From Chara braunii (Eukaryota > Streptophyta > Charophyceae > Charales > Characeae): a stretch of DNA of 30,335 bases. The notes beneath the pieces are model-generated. The model was not told the DNA's origin. It was given only the letters and a program-made list of their open reading frames with translations, and did not search any database. The DNA is taken from the NCBI GenBank assembly GCA_003427395.1, contig BFEA01000827.1, forward strand, positions 254,386 to 284,720. The letters are read 5' to 3'. This document shows positions 16,762 through 28,022 of this stretch, one piece after another. Position 1 is the stretch's first letter, and each line of letters begins with the position of its first letter. Made by a program: the position numbers and the translations under genes.

Positions 16762-18390
16762 ATGGCATCTGCAGCAGAATGGAAGCTGCAAATGGACGTT
16801 GCCCCCGAGGCAGAAAAAACGCAGTACCGATTCTTCTACGAGAAAGCATTGAAGAGGGAAGAGGACGAGAAGGAGAAGGAGAGGGAGGAAAAGGTAAAGG
16901 CTCATGAAGCCATTTTCTGTACCTTGCCTGCCCTAACCGATGAGAAAGTGGAAGAGAAAACCGTTCCACTCCTCCGGACTTTGGTCGAAGTCCGGGCTGT
17001 TGAGGACCATACTGGCCAACTCGCCAAAGTGTTTAACGAACTCAAGAAGTTGTGAGAAGACATGGCCCTGATGGCGCAGCAACAACGTGACCAGCTGCAA
17101 CAGTTCGCTAATGTGAAGCCAGCCCAAAGTATCCTTCCGCCTGCTTACCCTGCTTCTAGTGCGGCGTGTTAGTCTGTTCTTGCCCTTCTAACAATGTCTT
17201 CTTCTTCTTCTTCTTCTTCTTCTTCTTCTTCTTCTTCTTTGAGTGTGGCCAACAGTCTATCCGGATCTGCAGCAGGTCCATACCCCGCTGCTGCTGCTGC
17301 CGCGGCAAGTAGCAGTACAGGGCATTCTGGAACTGTTGCGGTCCCGAGTTCGGACCCAGCAGCCGCTGGTCCAATGCAGCTTTCCTTACATGGATAGAAA
17401 GGCGGCACAAATTTCGTCTAAGTACGACGGAAAGGACGACATCGAATCTTGGATCAGCTCCATGCGATCCTACTTCGATGTGTTGGGGACACTCCCAGTT
17501 ACTCAGTCGTCGGTCCTAGGGACCAATGTGGAACCCTCCGTAAGAGGATTCTTGGAAATCCAAGCTGTACAAGCAGGCTATAAGAGAATAGACCTGAACA
17601 AATGGCTGAAGGCTACGCCTGTAGCTACACTCAAGGAACTCTTGATCAAACAGTATGCTGATCCACATGCTGCAGCCAAAGCTAGACTCAAGCTTGACAA
17701 GCTCAAGCACAGCAAGTGGACCGGCACCATGCATAGTCTGCAACAGTATGTTAGTAAACTTTTTGCTACTTCTGACTTGGAGATGACTGCGCAGTCTTGT
17801 TTAGATGTGATAAAAGGCACGGTCCCCTCTACTATAACACATCGTCTGGGGCTCGGACTCATCGCGTATACAGATTGGCTGACCCTCATGTGGGACTTAG
17901 TCAAACTGGAGGCACAAGACCTTCCGGGTGGATCGGGTGGCAAGAAGACCACCGACCGCAAACGGTTTCCAGGCAGCAACCGTTTTTCAGCGCACGATCT
18001 GCTTGAGGATGACGAGGAGACCTTCGCAAAGGATCCATCTCTTGATGACGATCAAGAGCAAGGTTGCGAGGCATCTTGCTCTTCATCAGCCCATGAGTCT
18101 GAGTGTGTGAATGATGATGAATCTATGATGCCTTCAAGAAGACTGCCTTCAAAAGTAAGGGACCGAGGACCACGACGAAGAACAATACTAACACTATTCT
18201 TCTTCCCAAGGGAGCGAAAATTCCACCCAAACCGGAAGATCCTGCCACAAAACCATGGGTAGATCTCCGGATCAGTGAACGTGAGTGGAAACACGAGGTG
18301 AAGAAAGGGGTTTGCCTGCATTGCACCAAACCGGGACATTCAGTCCAACATTGCTTCAGATTGCAGCAGGGAAACCAGCAACGGGGGTAG
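16762..18390 (+). pseudogene. gag: gag (capsid and nucleocapsid), broken
   Basis: Gag forms the particle that packages element RNA. The ATG at 16762 opens a frame with a Glu/Lys-rich helical region. In-frame stops are TGA at 17053 and TAG at 17170. A Ser-rich tract encoded by a TCT repeat (about 17194-17240) and an Ala-rich tract follow. Near 17390 the frame moves by one base; the capsid-like part (SKYDGKDDIESWISSMRSYF) runs in the second frame to about 18127. It then returns to the first frame, where a CX2CX4HX4C knuckle (CLHCTKPGHSVQHC, 18313-18354) and a TAG at 18388 end it. The two shifts compensate each other. The product cannot be made intact. Confidence 0.85.
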
Positions 18391-21300
18391 AAATATCATC
18401 AACACACTCTACAGATGGAAAGGCTGAACATGTAAGTGCAGATCCTTCTCTGGATTTTGATCCCACTCAGCAAACCTCTCCTGAGACCCCATCTGATGCT
18501 GATTCCATATACAAGGAGCCTTGGGCAGAGTCGGAAGAAATTGACTTTCATGCTGTGTTGACGCGTTGGGCTCATTTGAAGCAAGAACGCGCGCAAGGGA
18601 GGACAAAGTTGATCTTCTTCAAACTCTACATTAATGGTCGTTACATCCGTGCGTTGGCTGATTGTGGTGCAACCGCCAGCTACTTCTCACCGCACGGCAT
18701 TCGTAAGGCACGCTTGGGGATGAAGCAAGTGACTTTGCAAAATCCTTGTCAGACCCAAGTAGGCAACCAAGAGGTTGTTGTCACCTCTACGCATGCAATC
18801 AAAGGTGTGCGCGCTACCTTTGATGGAGACCGCACAATCACGCATGAACTGAACTTCTATGTCCTTGATCAGTGCCCCTTCGACGCGGTTATCGGCTTGG
18901 GCTGGTTGCAGGCCCAATGTGAAAGAACCACGTGGAAGGACTCACAGTTCATGGTCAAAGATGCCATGGGAATCGAGCGTCCATTCCTCTTGGATGAGCC
19001 GCGCGAGTCCCAAGTAACTTTTCTCAGTGCAATGCAATTCTGCAAAAAGTGGCGCAAGCGCAAAGTTGATGAGCAAATGTATATAGCCTTTGTTAGGCCT
19101 GCTCATGTGCCTTCTCGTTTTGCTGTACATAATGATTCTACTTTGCATGTCGTTTCTACTTCTGAGGCAACTACTTCTACCTCTACTAAATCTACTTCTA
19201 GTCCAAATGACTCCACTTCCAACTCTGTTGTGTTGGCTGCACCTATGCAATCTGGTATGCTTGCACCCGAGAGTGATGATCCACCTCTGGAGATCCCATG
19301 AGAAATTCGCAACCTTCTCAACCGGTTTCCAAAAGTCTTGGCCGAACCGCATGGAGTCCCCGTGTGTCCGGTCCGACACAAGATCGAGTTGATTGAAGGT
19401 AGCACTCCTCCAAAGCGCTGTGTCTATCAGATGGGCTCAGGCGAATTGGAGGAGTTGCGAAGGCAGATTGATGATATGATTGGGAAGGGATGGATCAAAC
19501 CAAGTGAGTTTGAGTTTGGTGCACCGGTTCTGTTTGTCCCTAAGAAAGGAGGCAAACTAGGGATGTGTATTGATTATCGCGGATTGAATTGAATCACAAG
19601 AAAGAATGCATATCCTTTGCCACGTATCGATGATTTGCTTGATGCTGCAGGTGGATGCAAGGTCTTCAGCAAGATCGATCTCAAGTCTGGCTACCACCAG
19701 ATTGAAGTCGANCCGGCAGACCAGCATAAAACTGCATTCAAAACTCGCAATGGGTTGTACGGGTTTACAGTCATGCCCTTCGGTCTCATGAATGCGCCAG
19801 CCACCTTTCAAAGTCTCATGGATACGGTATTTCGCAATCAGATCAACCGATTTGTTGTTGTCTATCTGAATGACATACTAATCTTCAGCAAATCGATGGA
19901 GCACATGAGACACCTTGAGGAAGTGATGCAGATCCTCAAGGACGCGCAGCTCCATCTCAACTTGGAGAAATCTGAGTTTGGGAGGGACAGCGTCATCTAC
20001 CTTGGACATCACTTGTCTGCTGCAGGCCTAGAGCCCGAGGCAACCAAAGTTGAGGTCATCTAAAAATGGCCTCAACTGGCGAATGTCTGCGAGTTGCGTT
20101 CTTTTCTTAGTCTTGCGTCATACTACCGTAAATTTGTGCCCAAATTCTCTATCATCGCCCGTCCACTGTCTAGACTAACAAGCAAGAATGTGTCCTACAC
20201 ATGGAATGAGGAATGCACGACAGCCTTCGAAACACTGAAAGAGGCTTTGATGAGTCATTCGGTGCTCCGCATTGCAGATCCCAAACTTACATTCGTAGTA
20301 ACTACGGATGCAAGCTTGTATGGGATTGGCGCAGTGCTGCAGCAAGATGACGGCGATGGCTTACGTTCGCTTGAATATTACAGCAAGTGCATGCACAGTC
20401 ACAAGGTAGTTGCTTCCACTTACATGCGGGAGCTCTATGCCTTGAGAGAGGCACTAGATCATTGGAAACACTACCTCTTGGGTCGTCATTTCAAAGTGTT
20501 CTCAGATCATGAGACTTTGAAATGGATTCAGACACAGATTAATCCATCAACCACATTGACCCGCTGGCTGCATGAGATTGATGTATATGATTTTGAACTT
20601 AAGCACAAGAAAGGTTGTTACAATCGCATTGCGGATGCTTTGTCTCGCCATCCTGAGTACATGACTTGCCTTGTGGGTTCCTATGATCTCCGTAAGAATT
20701 TGAAAGAGGAACTCATTAAGCATACTGCCAAGGATCCGGAACTCAGTCCCATCCTTGAGCAGATTCAGGCTGACCCTAGCAGTCAGCCTGATTTCCATGA
20801 ATGTAAAGGCATACTCTTCCGACGCTACGGGAAACATGATCGATTGTGTGTACCCAACCATGAGTCGATCCTTACTCATTTCTTGGATTTGGCTCACGGT
20901 CGGAGTGGACACTTCGGTGTTGAGAAGACATACGGAAATCTGTTGGAAAAGTTTGTGTGGCCTGGAATGAAAAGAATGGCACAGAGGTTTGTGGCTGAGT
21001 GTGAAGTCTGCCAACGCATCAAACCGTCTCGGCAGAAGCCCTATGGACTGCTGCACCCTCTCCCTATTCCTGATGGCCCGGGTGAGTCGGTTTCCATTGA
21101 CTTCATGGACATGGGAAAGAAGAGCAGAAACGGTTATTCACAAGTAATGGTGATCGTCGATCGTTTTTCCAAATTTATGAATTAAATCCCATTACCACCT
21201 CACGCCCCAACTGACCTTGTGATCGAAGAATTTAACAAAAGGTACATTCTGCATTATGGTCCCCCGAAGACTCTTGTGAGTGATCGAGATACCAGGTTCA

Positions 21301-22258
21301 TAAGTGCTGATCGGAAAGACTTCACCTCCCAGACCTACGACATGAAACTCAAGATGACGTTTGGTCGGCACCCCGAAGCCAATGGACTGGCCGAGGAGAT
21401 CAACCAGACCGTAATCCAACTTCTCAGGGCTCTTATCGTGCCTGACAAGAACTTTTGGGATGAGGAGTTGCCGATTGTGCAGAGGTTGTACAACAACTCC
21501 ATTCACTCCTCCACCGAGATGACGCCTAACCGGCTGCACCTCGGATGGAAAATCCGCAATCCTCTATCCTATCTGTTCCTGGAACAGCCACCTGGCCTAA
21601 CACCTGGCCAGCCAGGTTACAGTGCTAAGCACGATCGTTTGCTTAAAGTCGTTGTCGCAGTTATGGAAAGGCACCGTAGTGCCATGATTAAGCATGCAAA
21701 CAAAAAGCGCCAGCCTGAGCCCTTCACCGTGGGAAGTTATGTCTGGGTCAAAATGTCTGAGTTTTCTGAAGAAGAAGGCGTATCACGAAAACTTCTTCCT
21801 CAGAGTACTATGGTCCCTGGAAGGTGCTGAACCGAGTAGGTAATGATTCCTTCGGTCCTTCCTACACGATTGATGTGCCCGCTCATCTGCGCACCTACCC
21901 AGTCTTTCATGCATCAAAGTTATTTCCGTATGAGCCACCTGAGACGTTCAAGTACCGAGAATCGATGATTCCCCGCGCAATCAATGGCGGTCACGAGGTT
22001 GATAGAATCGTCGACCACAATGGAAAAGGGAGAAATAGGCAGTATAAAGTGCATTTTCTGTACCACCAACTAAATGGCTTCTATTGGATTGCTAAGAAGG
22101 ACTTACTGCAGAGTGCACATCGCGTCGTTAACGCCTATGAACAATTGATAAACTCTGACCAGCAACCAAAATTCACTGCTACCCTAACTCCTACGGAACA
22201 CACCCGATCTCTTTTTGCTATCTACGCCTACGATGCATTATGCAAGGACTCTGATTGA
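18391..22258 (+). pseudogene. pol: pol: protease, RT, RNase H, integrase, chromodomain (broken)
   Basis: Pol lies in the -1 frame relative to the end of gag, and that frame is already open from about 18285. The protease has ALADCGAT (Asp codon at 18660) and VIGLGWL. The RT has the usual Ty3 motifs ([32 protein letters not shown]), but the catalytic box reads YLND (19863-19874) instead of YLDD, removing an essential Asp. RNase H has TTDAS and FSDHETL (about 20304-20520). Integrase has the HHCC zinc site (20898-21018), SIDFM, SDRDTRF and the Glu in GLAEEINQ. Near 21800 the frame shifts, and YYGPW and a chromodomain-like region (about 21985-22130) continue to 22258. Stops interrupt at 19299, 19590, 20061 and 21183. 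One base, at 19712, is undetermined. Confidence 0.9.
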
Positions 22259-22286
22259 GTTACTCGCTCTAAGGGACCTCGCTCTT

Positions 22287-22296
22287 GAGGGGGGGG
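22287..22296 (+). promoter_or_regulatory. Polypurine tract
   Basis: GAGGGGGGGG lies three bases before the 3' LTR, as expected for the plus-strand primer. Confidence 0.85.
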
Positions 22297-22299
22297 TAG

Positions 22300-23673
22300 T
22301 GTAATGACCCGTCATAACACAGACTGAGAACACTGCTGATTTCTGAAGTTCTGCTGATGGAATGGATGCCTTGCTGAGATTTCTGCATTCTGCTGTGTTT
22401 TCTAAGTCTGTGTGTGTGCGTGCCTGTGGACTTGCGTGCCTGTCTGAGTGCTTATCTGCCTGAGTGTGTGTGTGACCCGGAAGGGTACTTGCTCGTTTGG
22501 CAGGCCCATAGGGCCGGTACTTACCTGTGGCCGTGGCGTTGAGGNTTGCAGCAAGGGGAACACTCAAGTGGCGAAGCTAGCGGCCCCGCGGCCCTTGGNG
22601 TAGCGGAAAAACACTCAAGTGGGCAGGTAGGCCGATATTGCACCCCACTGCAGTTGGCGTGAAGGGGTACTGGAGGCCGAGCAGAAGAAGACAAAGTTGG
22701 CATTTTTAGAGCCCAGTAGCNGTAGGGTAGGTCTAGGCCGGTACCAGTCCAACCAGTCTGAGTCTAGAGCCTGTACNGGCAANATCANGGTCTGCAATGA
22801 TGTTTCCCTCNGAAACGGAGGAAGTACCGGTTGCTTGGGGAGGCCGAGCGGCCTGGAAGTCACCGCCCAGGAGGTAAGTAGGCCGCTATATCAAGAGGCC
22901 GGGCGGAGAGCCCAGCCTCATTCNTCAGTGTGCAAGTTTGGCGACACGCTGCTGGAGCGCTGGCTGGAGTAGCGCTGGGTACTACAGCGCTGCTGGGAGG
23001 AAGAAGCCGGGAGCTTCCACCTTGGCTATGGTNGAGCTCTACCAGTAGGAGGAGGANGGAGAAGGGGACCAAGGAGGAGAGTGGTAGGNTACTTACCTGG
23101 CTATGGNAGACACCATCTTCATNACCTTGTTAGGCGCTGCATCTGGAAGGCCCCAGTGGGGGTAGTGCCGCATCAAGGAAGCTTGGGGCAGAGTCAGGCA
23201 TGGCGGTTGANTGGGCAGCGGCATAGCTGCTTGGTGATGGCCTTGAAGTGGGGCAGCGGCATAGCTGCTTTGGGTTGTCCTTNGGACAGGAGGCTGAAGC
23301 CTCAGTAGTCCGCCATAGCCTTGGCCTGTATGTAGAGGAAGNGGAAGGGTTGCCATGGCTATGGTGGACCTCATGTTGTGCCTGCAGNAGAAGTGGGATT
23401 CNGACATNGATTCTGGTTCAGTCATNCAACATTAATATTGTTATTTTTTGTTTGAATAAGAGGGGAGGAGATAAGGAGGAAGAGATTGGTTGGCGAAGAA
23501 GAAGAGCCTTGACATTGGTCTATGCTGGAGTACATCACCTTCTTCTTCTTTCTCACTTCTTCTTCTTCTTCTTTCCCTCTCTCTCCTCTCAAGTTCATTC
23601 TTTTCTTTTTGCAATTGGATGGCATTGTACTTTCAGATGAATGTACACTTCAAAATTGGCCAGGATCGTAACA
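22300..23673 (+). repeat. 3' LTR
   Basis: A copy of the 5' LTR with about 20 undetermined bases between 22545 and 23426, at positions where the 5' LTR has a called base. Outside those positions the two LTRs differ at about eight sites plus two length changes. Confidence 0.93.
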
Positions 23674-25192
23674 TTTTTTTTAAACAGAACCTTATGGTTC
23701 TGGCTCCTTTTCCATTCTGGGGAGCATCAGTCCGGTTCCTACTCCACCGGCAAGTCAAAAGAAAATACATCGAGAACACTCTCACACTCCTCCCCCTTCT
23801 GGTGTGGAGGCCCGAAGGACCGCATTGATTACTTCCATCAGGAAGGATGTACCCTCCTTCACCCCTGCCTAAGTTAGCCTGCACTATTTTCCTCCTACCT
23901 TTTGCCAACCTGGTATACAATTTATCCTATTCTTTGAAAGTAGACTCCTTTTGTTCGAGCCAGTCAGCTCCTCTCAGATCATCAGCTGTCTGATTCTCTT
24001 CCCTCTCTAGAACTGCTGGTTGACCATCTGTGGTGAAATCCATGTAGGCTGCGCACTATGGGGCTGCATTTGTTGCACTCCTTGCTAGAACCCTAAACCC
24101 TAGGCTACCTATTGATCTTTGTGATAAGTCCTTCGCTTGTGACCTGCGCTTTTCTGTAGTCTGGCATCCTATAGTGCTATCTCTGGTGAAACCTTGGGTA
24201 CTATCTGACTTCTCTATTCGTAGGGTATTTACTTGCTGTTTGTGTCGCTAACCTAACATACAGCAATATGTGGCCGTCCGTCCTCCTTTTGAAATATTGG
24301 TCTGTTTAAGGTTGTTTTGTCTATTGTCTTAGGTTCGCCTATTCTGTATATGATCTATTTCTGAGTTTTCTTTTGTAGTTGGTGTCTACCTATCTCTGAC
24401 CGGTTGTGCATTCTTGTGTTGTCTTGCTTTTTGGGACTAGACTGATTGGGTGTTTCCCCTATATGGTCTATAAGTTAAATTAGTCTGAGAGTATGTTGGC
24501 TTCTAGGGACTCGGGGATGCTGTTCACCGAGTTTCTTGGATATGGAGTCTTGGTGGGAAACCTTCCCATAATCGGAATACTATACTTGATTTTCGGATCA
24601 AAGCGATTTTGCCTTTTGCTAGGAAGTGTTCTTCAAACTTGTATTGGTGTTCTTTGGCTTTGGTTTCGTCTTCTTTCATNCTTTTGCGCACCTTANGCCA
24701 TAGGACCCAATATTCAGTTTCCACCTGTTGCTGGAGTATTGTCCAAGCTTCTTGGGTGTGCATTCTCTGTTTTTCTATTGTTTCTTGACATCTTTTCCGC
24801 CATATTACCCATAGTGTAGCTTTTATAAGTATTCTGAAGAAGTTAGATTCCAGTGGGCTCCAGTTTTTTGGGCTTTCAAAACCTAGGAGTAAGAGTGTGT
24901 TGTTGCTTGTGAAAGTTGAACCTGTTATTAAGTTCCGTAACTTTGCTACCCTTTGCCATAGTGGTTTTATTCTAGGGCATAGGAGGAAGCAGTGGTACAG
25001 GTTTTCTATTTGGCCATCACTACAGTTGGCGCATCGTTCTTTCAGTGGGCTTATGTCCTCCTTCTTTCTTCTGACATTTAGCCATTGGTTTAGTGGGACT
25101 GCTAGGTAGAGGATTAACCATTGTAGGCTTCTAAATTTGGGAGGGTTTATAGACGCTAATCTATTCCATGGAATCGGGTCTAATGTTTCCTT
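23674..25192 (-). mobile_element. LINE copy B (minus strand, 5'-truncated)
   Basis: The poly-T at 23674-23681, together with the T tract at 13871-13883 from which the LTR element separated it, is the poly-A tail. The conserved 3' block (ATTCTGGGGAGCATCAG, CACCGGCAAG) follows. About 800 bp of non-coding sequence leads to the C-terminal part of ORF2, which runs to the truncation point, where LINE copy C's poly-T begins. Two undetermined bases lie at about 24680 and 24697. Confidence 0.75.
24524..25190 (-). pseudogene. LINE ORF2 C-terminus (zf-RVT-like), truncated
   Basis: One open frame on the minus strand, about 222 codons, lacks a start because the element is truncated at its 5' end. It contains a cysteine/histidine cluster, CANCSDG followed by LYHCFLLCP, then RILIKATLWVIWRKRC. 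This pattern matches the zf-RVT region at the end of plant LINE ORF2 proteins, which lies after the reverse transcriptase and probably binds nucleic acid. The first residues (IPWNRLASINPPKFRSLQW) fit the region just upstream in such proteins. No endonuclease or RT remains in this copy. Confidence 0.75.
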
Positions 25193-25525
25193 TTTTTTTC
25201 TTTTTTTTGTAATAAAACAGGTCCTTATGGCCCCGGCTCCATTTCCATTCTGGGGAGCATCAGTCTGGTTCCTATTCCACCGGCAAGCCAGAATAAAACA
25301 TTACATCATGAAACCCACTCACGCTTCCTTCCGTCCGGCCGAAGGATCCCTGACCAGCATTGATTACTCCAACTTCTTGGAGGATTGACTGTCAGCTTGC
25401 CTTACTTCCTCCTTTCCTCTCAGGTCTACTGCATGAACCTGTCAGATAAATGATAAAAAGCAAGAAAGGTAAAAGAAGCCACGGAAGATGCAATATCGGA
25501 ATTCGCCCTCCAACATTATGTGTCC

Positions 25526-26150
25526 TCAGTCCTGTGATGGAACTAGTCCTTCTGCTGGCTGGGAACTCTGCCTTCTCCTCCCTGCTTCTGAGTTGTGCCA
25601 GTCTTTCCACCGTATGCGAGAGTCAATTCTCTCTGCCACTTTGACCCTTGCAAGCCACACCTCCTTGATTCTTTTCAGTTGCTCTTCGTCATCCGGCAGG
25701 GATAGTCTTGTCGTATGCCACTTGCAAAGAATCTCTGCCTGAATCAGGGTCCTTGTCTCCGCCCATACCTTCTCCCTTGGAGTTGAGAGTCCCTCAATGG
25801 TTCTGAAGCACCTTTCCTTCCAGATGGACCAAAGTGTTCTCTTTCTTATCATTCCAAACCACATTTTCTCTGTCTTATGGAATTGAGCTGGGATGTTAGT
25901 CCATAGAAGGAGTTGGTCTAATGTTTTTGTTTCTACATCGAGGTGCTTTTTCCAGCGCTCTGTTATTATTGGGTCCGGGTTCGTGGAACTCCGTCTCAAT
26001 CTATAACCTAGTTTGGTTGTGTATTGTAGTATGTTGAATTTGGTGTTGATTCCTGAGGTTCCTTGTTTTAGGTTCCATGCCCATTCTGCTGGGTCTACTT
26101 CTAGGTTCTCTAATGGGGTTGACATATTCTGCAAGCCAACTGTGGGTGTC
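25526..26150 (-). pseudogene. LINE ORF2 C-terminal fragment
   Basis: An open minus-strand frame includes LLLWTNIPAQFHKTEKMWF and MIRKRTLWSIWKERCFRTIE, similar in layout to the ATLWVIWRKRC segment of LINE copy B. A Lys/Glu-rich helical tail then runs to the stop at 25526. The Cys/His cluster seen in copy B is missing, so the deletion reaches into the zf-RVT region. The upstream boundary with ORF1 is estimated, because ORF1 reads into the same stretch in another frame. Confidence 0.6.
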
Positions 26151-28022
26151 TTCCTGATCTTCCTCGCTTGTTCCTTCGGGCGCATCCTGATCTCTTCCCA
26201 TGTGTGTGTCTTCCTCTGCAGAGTCTTGTGCCATGTTGTCATCTGCCATAGTCCCGTCTTCTTCCTCGTTCTCTTTTCCTTTTCCCTGTTCACTTCTTCC
26301 TCTTGCTGTGTCTTCCTCATCTCCTTCTTTCATCATTTCTTCTCCTTCTTTGCTGCGGCCTTCCCGGGTTCCTCTTTGTTTTTTCCCTTTGTTCTCCGTG
26401 TTTCCTCCTCCTTCTTCCTCCTGGTCTTCCTGCTTCTTGTCCAAGTCCGCGTCCATCTCCTCCGTTGTTGCGTCGAGACCCTTGAGTTTGATGCCTTTGC
26501 CCTGTGCTGTGCTGTGGGCAGGCGAGTAGGGTGGGGATTGATTGGCTTTTCTTTTGAGCCTTTTGTGTGGGCCGTTGGATGAGCTGTCCCCTTGAGCTTT
26601 CTGAGATTCCTTGGTGATCTGCGGGGGATTCAGCGTATTGGTTGCTTGTAGGATCTTGTCTCGTGCATGCAGATTCTCAAAGTAGGCTTTCTCAGCTGAG
26701 CTGCCTATTTTGATTAATTCCTGCAAGGTGTCTTTCCTGTGTTTGTCTTCCATAATCCCTTGCGAGTCCTGGATTTGATTTTTTAGGTAACCTCCTTCCC
26801 TGTCCTCGATTTTCCTCGCCCCCTTTGTTTGCTATTGGCTGCCATGTGGTGGGTCTAGATCGGGTTGGACAGATGGTTCACCCTGTAGTGTCCATACCCA
26901 TTTTGGGTCTTCCAACCTGTCGTCGAAGACTCATCCACGGTATGTAGGGTCGTCGACAAACCACAGACCTGAGATTGTTTCACATTCTACCAGGTTAGCT
27001 TGGATTCGGCCTGGTTTCCCTGCTCTGTCCCTGTTGAGCGGACAACTCCTGTCAGTGCCCAGGTGACCCTCTCCTCTGCACTTGAAGCATCTTGGGTTGG
27101 CTTTGGTAGAGAGAAAGACTGTCAGCTTCTGACCATTGGATTTTTTGAATAGCCAGGTGTCTGTGAACTGTGGGGGGATGCCTGAAGGGACTTCAAGACA
27201 TGTGATTTTGGAGTCATGATTGGCTGCTAGGAATTCAGGGCCTGAAGCCAGCCATTCGATGACCGGGTTGTTTGGACATGCTTTCGCCAGCCTATGTTCC
27301 ACAAAGTTGTGCAAGCCCTCAACGATGCTATCAAACTGAATCCAAAAGTGGTTTCGCGGCATGGTTTGTCTGTGCCTTAAGGCATCGGGCTGCGGTGCTC
27401 GTCTTGGTTTCCAGTTTGTAACTGTGACTACTCCCCTTCTGCATTGGAGACTGTTTAAGGGGATTAGGTAGCGTGCGTAAGCTTTATCCGGCGTGACAAT
27501 CATAACTGTGTTGCGCGTTCGTTTATGGTATGTGACATCTGGTTATGTGCCCAGAATTTACTCAAGGGATCTAAGGATGTCCCGGGCCCAAGATCGTTTT
27601 TCTATGGGGAACATGTCTTCGCACTTCTGTGGGAAATTAAACAAGATTGCGTGCTTGTTAAACACCTCTTCACAGTTGGATTCATCTTCTTCCGGATATT
27701 CTCATATTTCTACCTGTTTTTCTCCTTCTCCTTCGTCTAAGGGGATCGTCTGTTTGATAATATTCACTTTGGATTTGATCTGAGTGCTTGAGAGGAGAAA
27801 ATCCATTGCCTTTTGGGCCAGGGACCTCGAGGCCGCTTCGAAGGTTGAAGATTGTGAGCCTTTTTGTGAGTTGCCTGAAGGTAGCGTTTGTGTTCCTAGT
27901 GGGGATTGTGCGTGGCCATGTGAATGTCCTCCTGGAATGGGCTCATTCCCCGGGTTTGCAGGATTTGTTGGTTTCTGCTGCTTGGGCTCTTTCCTTAATG
28001 TCTCTGCATACGAGATCGCCAT
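26001..28022 (-). pseudogene. LINE ORF1 (CCHC RNA-binding protein), broken
   Basis: ATG at 28022 (good ATGG context). Three open segments (28022-27702, 27503-26931, 26753-26001) share one frame, with stops between them that single C-to-T changes could create. The middle segment resembles plant LINE ORF1 proteins: a WIQFDSIVEGLHNFVEHRLA region of the DUF4283 type, then LEVPSGIPPQF and a zinc knuckle CFKCRGEGHLGTDRSC (CX2CX4HX6C). The last segment is highly acidic and Lys-rich (EEEGGGNTENKGKKQRG), likely disordered. ORF1 normally binds and chaperones the LINE RNA. The frame ends near the deletion junction. Confidence 0.7.

Larger units (their letters stand above)
13884..23673 (+). mobile_element. 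Ty3/Gypsy chromovirus-type LTR retrotransposon (defective)
   Basis: Long terminal repeats of about 1,400 and 1,374 bp begin TGTAATGACC and end GTAACA (TG...CA). A TTTTT target duplication flanks them (13879-13883 and 23674-23678), inside a LINE poly-A/T tract. The order inside is primer site, long leader, gag with zinc knuckle, protease, reverse transcriptase, RNase H, integrase and chromodomain, then a polypurine tract. Integrase after RNase H and the chromodomain place it in the chromovirus branch of Ty3/Gypsy. The coding region carries six premature stops, three or four frame changes and a lost RT catalytic residue, so it is not autonomous. Confidence 0.93.

Noticed and set aside
24090-24104. 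Plant telomere-like CCCTAAACCCTA
   Set aside because: Only about two units are present, too short to call an interstitial telomere.
26013-26582. Plus-strand Phe/Ser/Leu-rich 189-codon frame, membrane-like
   Set aside because: It is the complement of the acidic Lys/Glu-rich LINE ORF1 tail; its hydrophobicity is a by-product.
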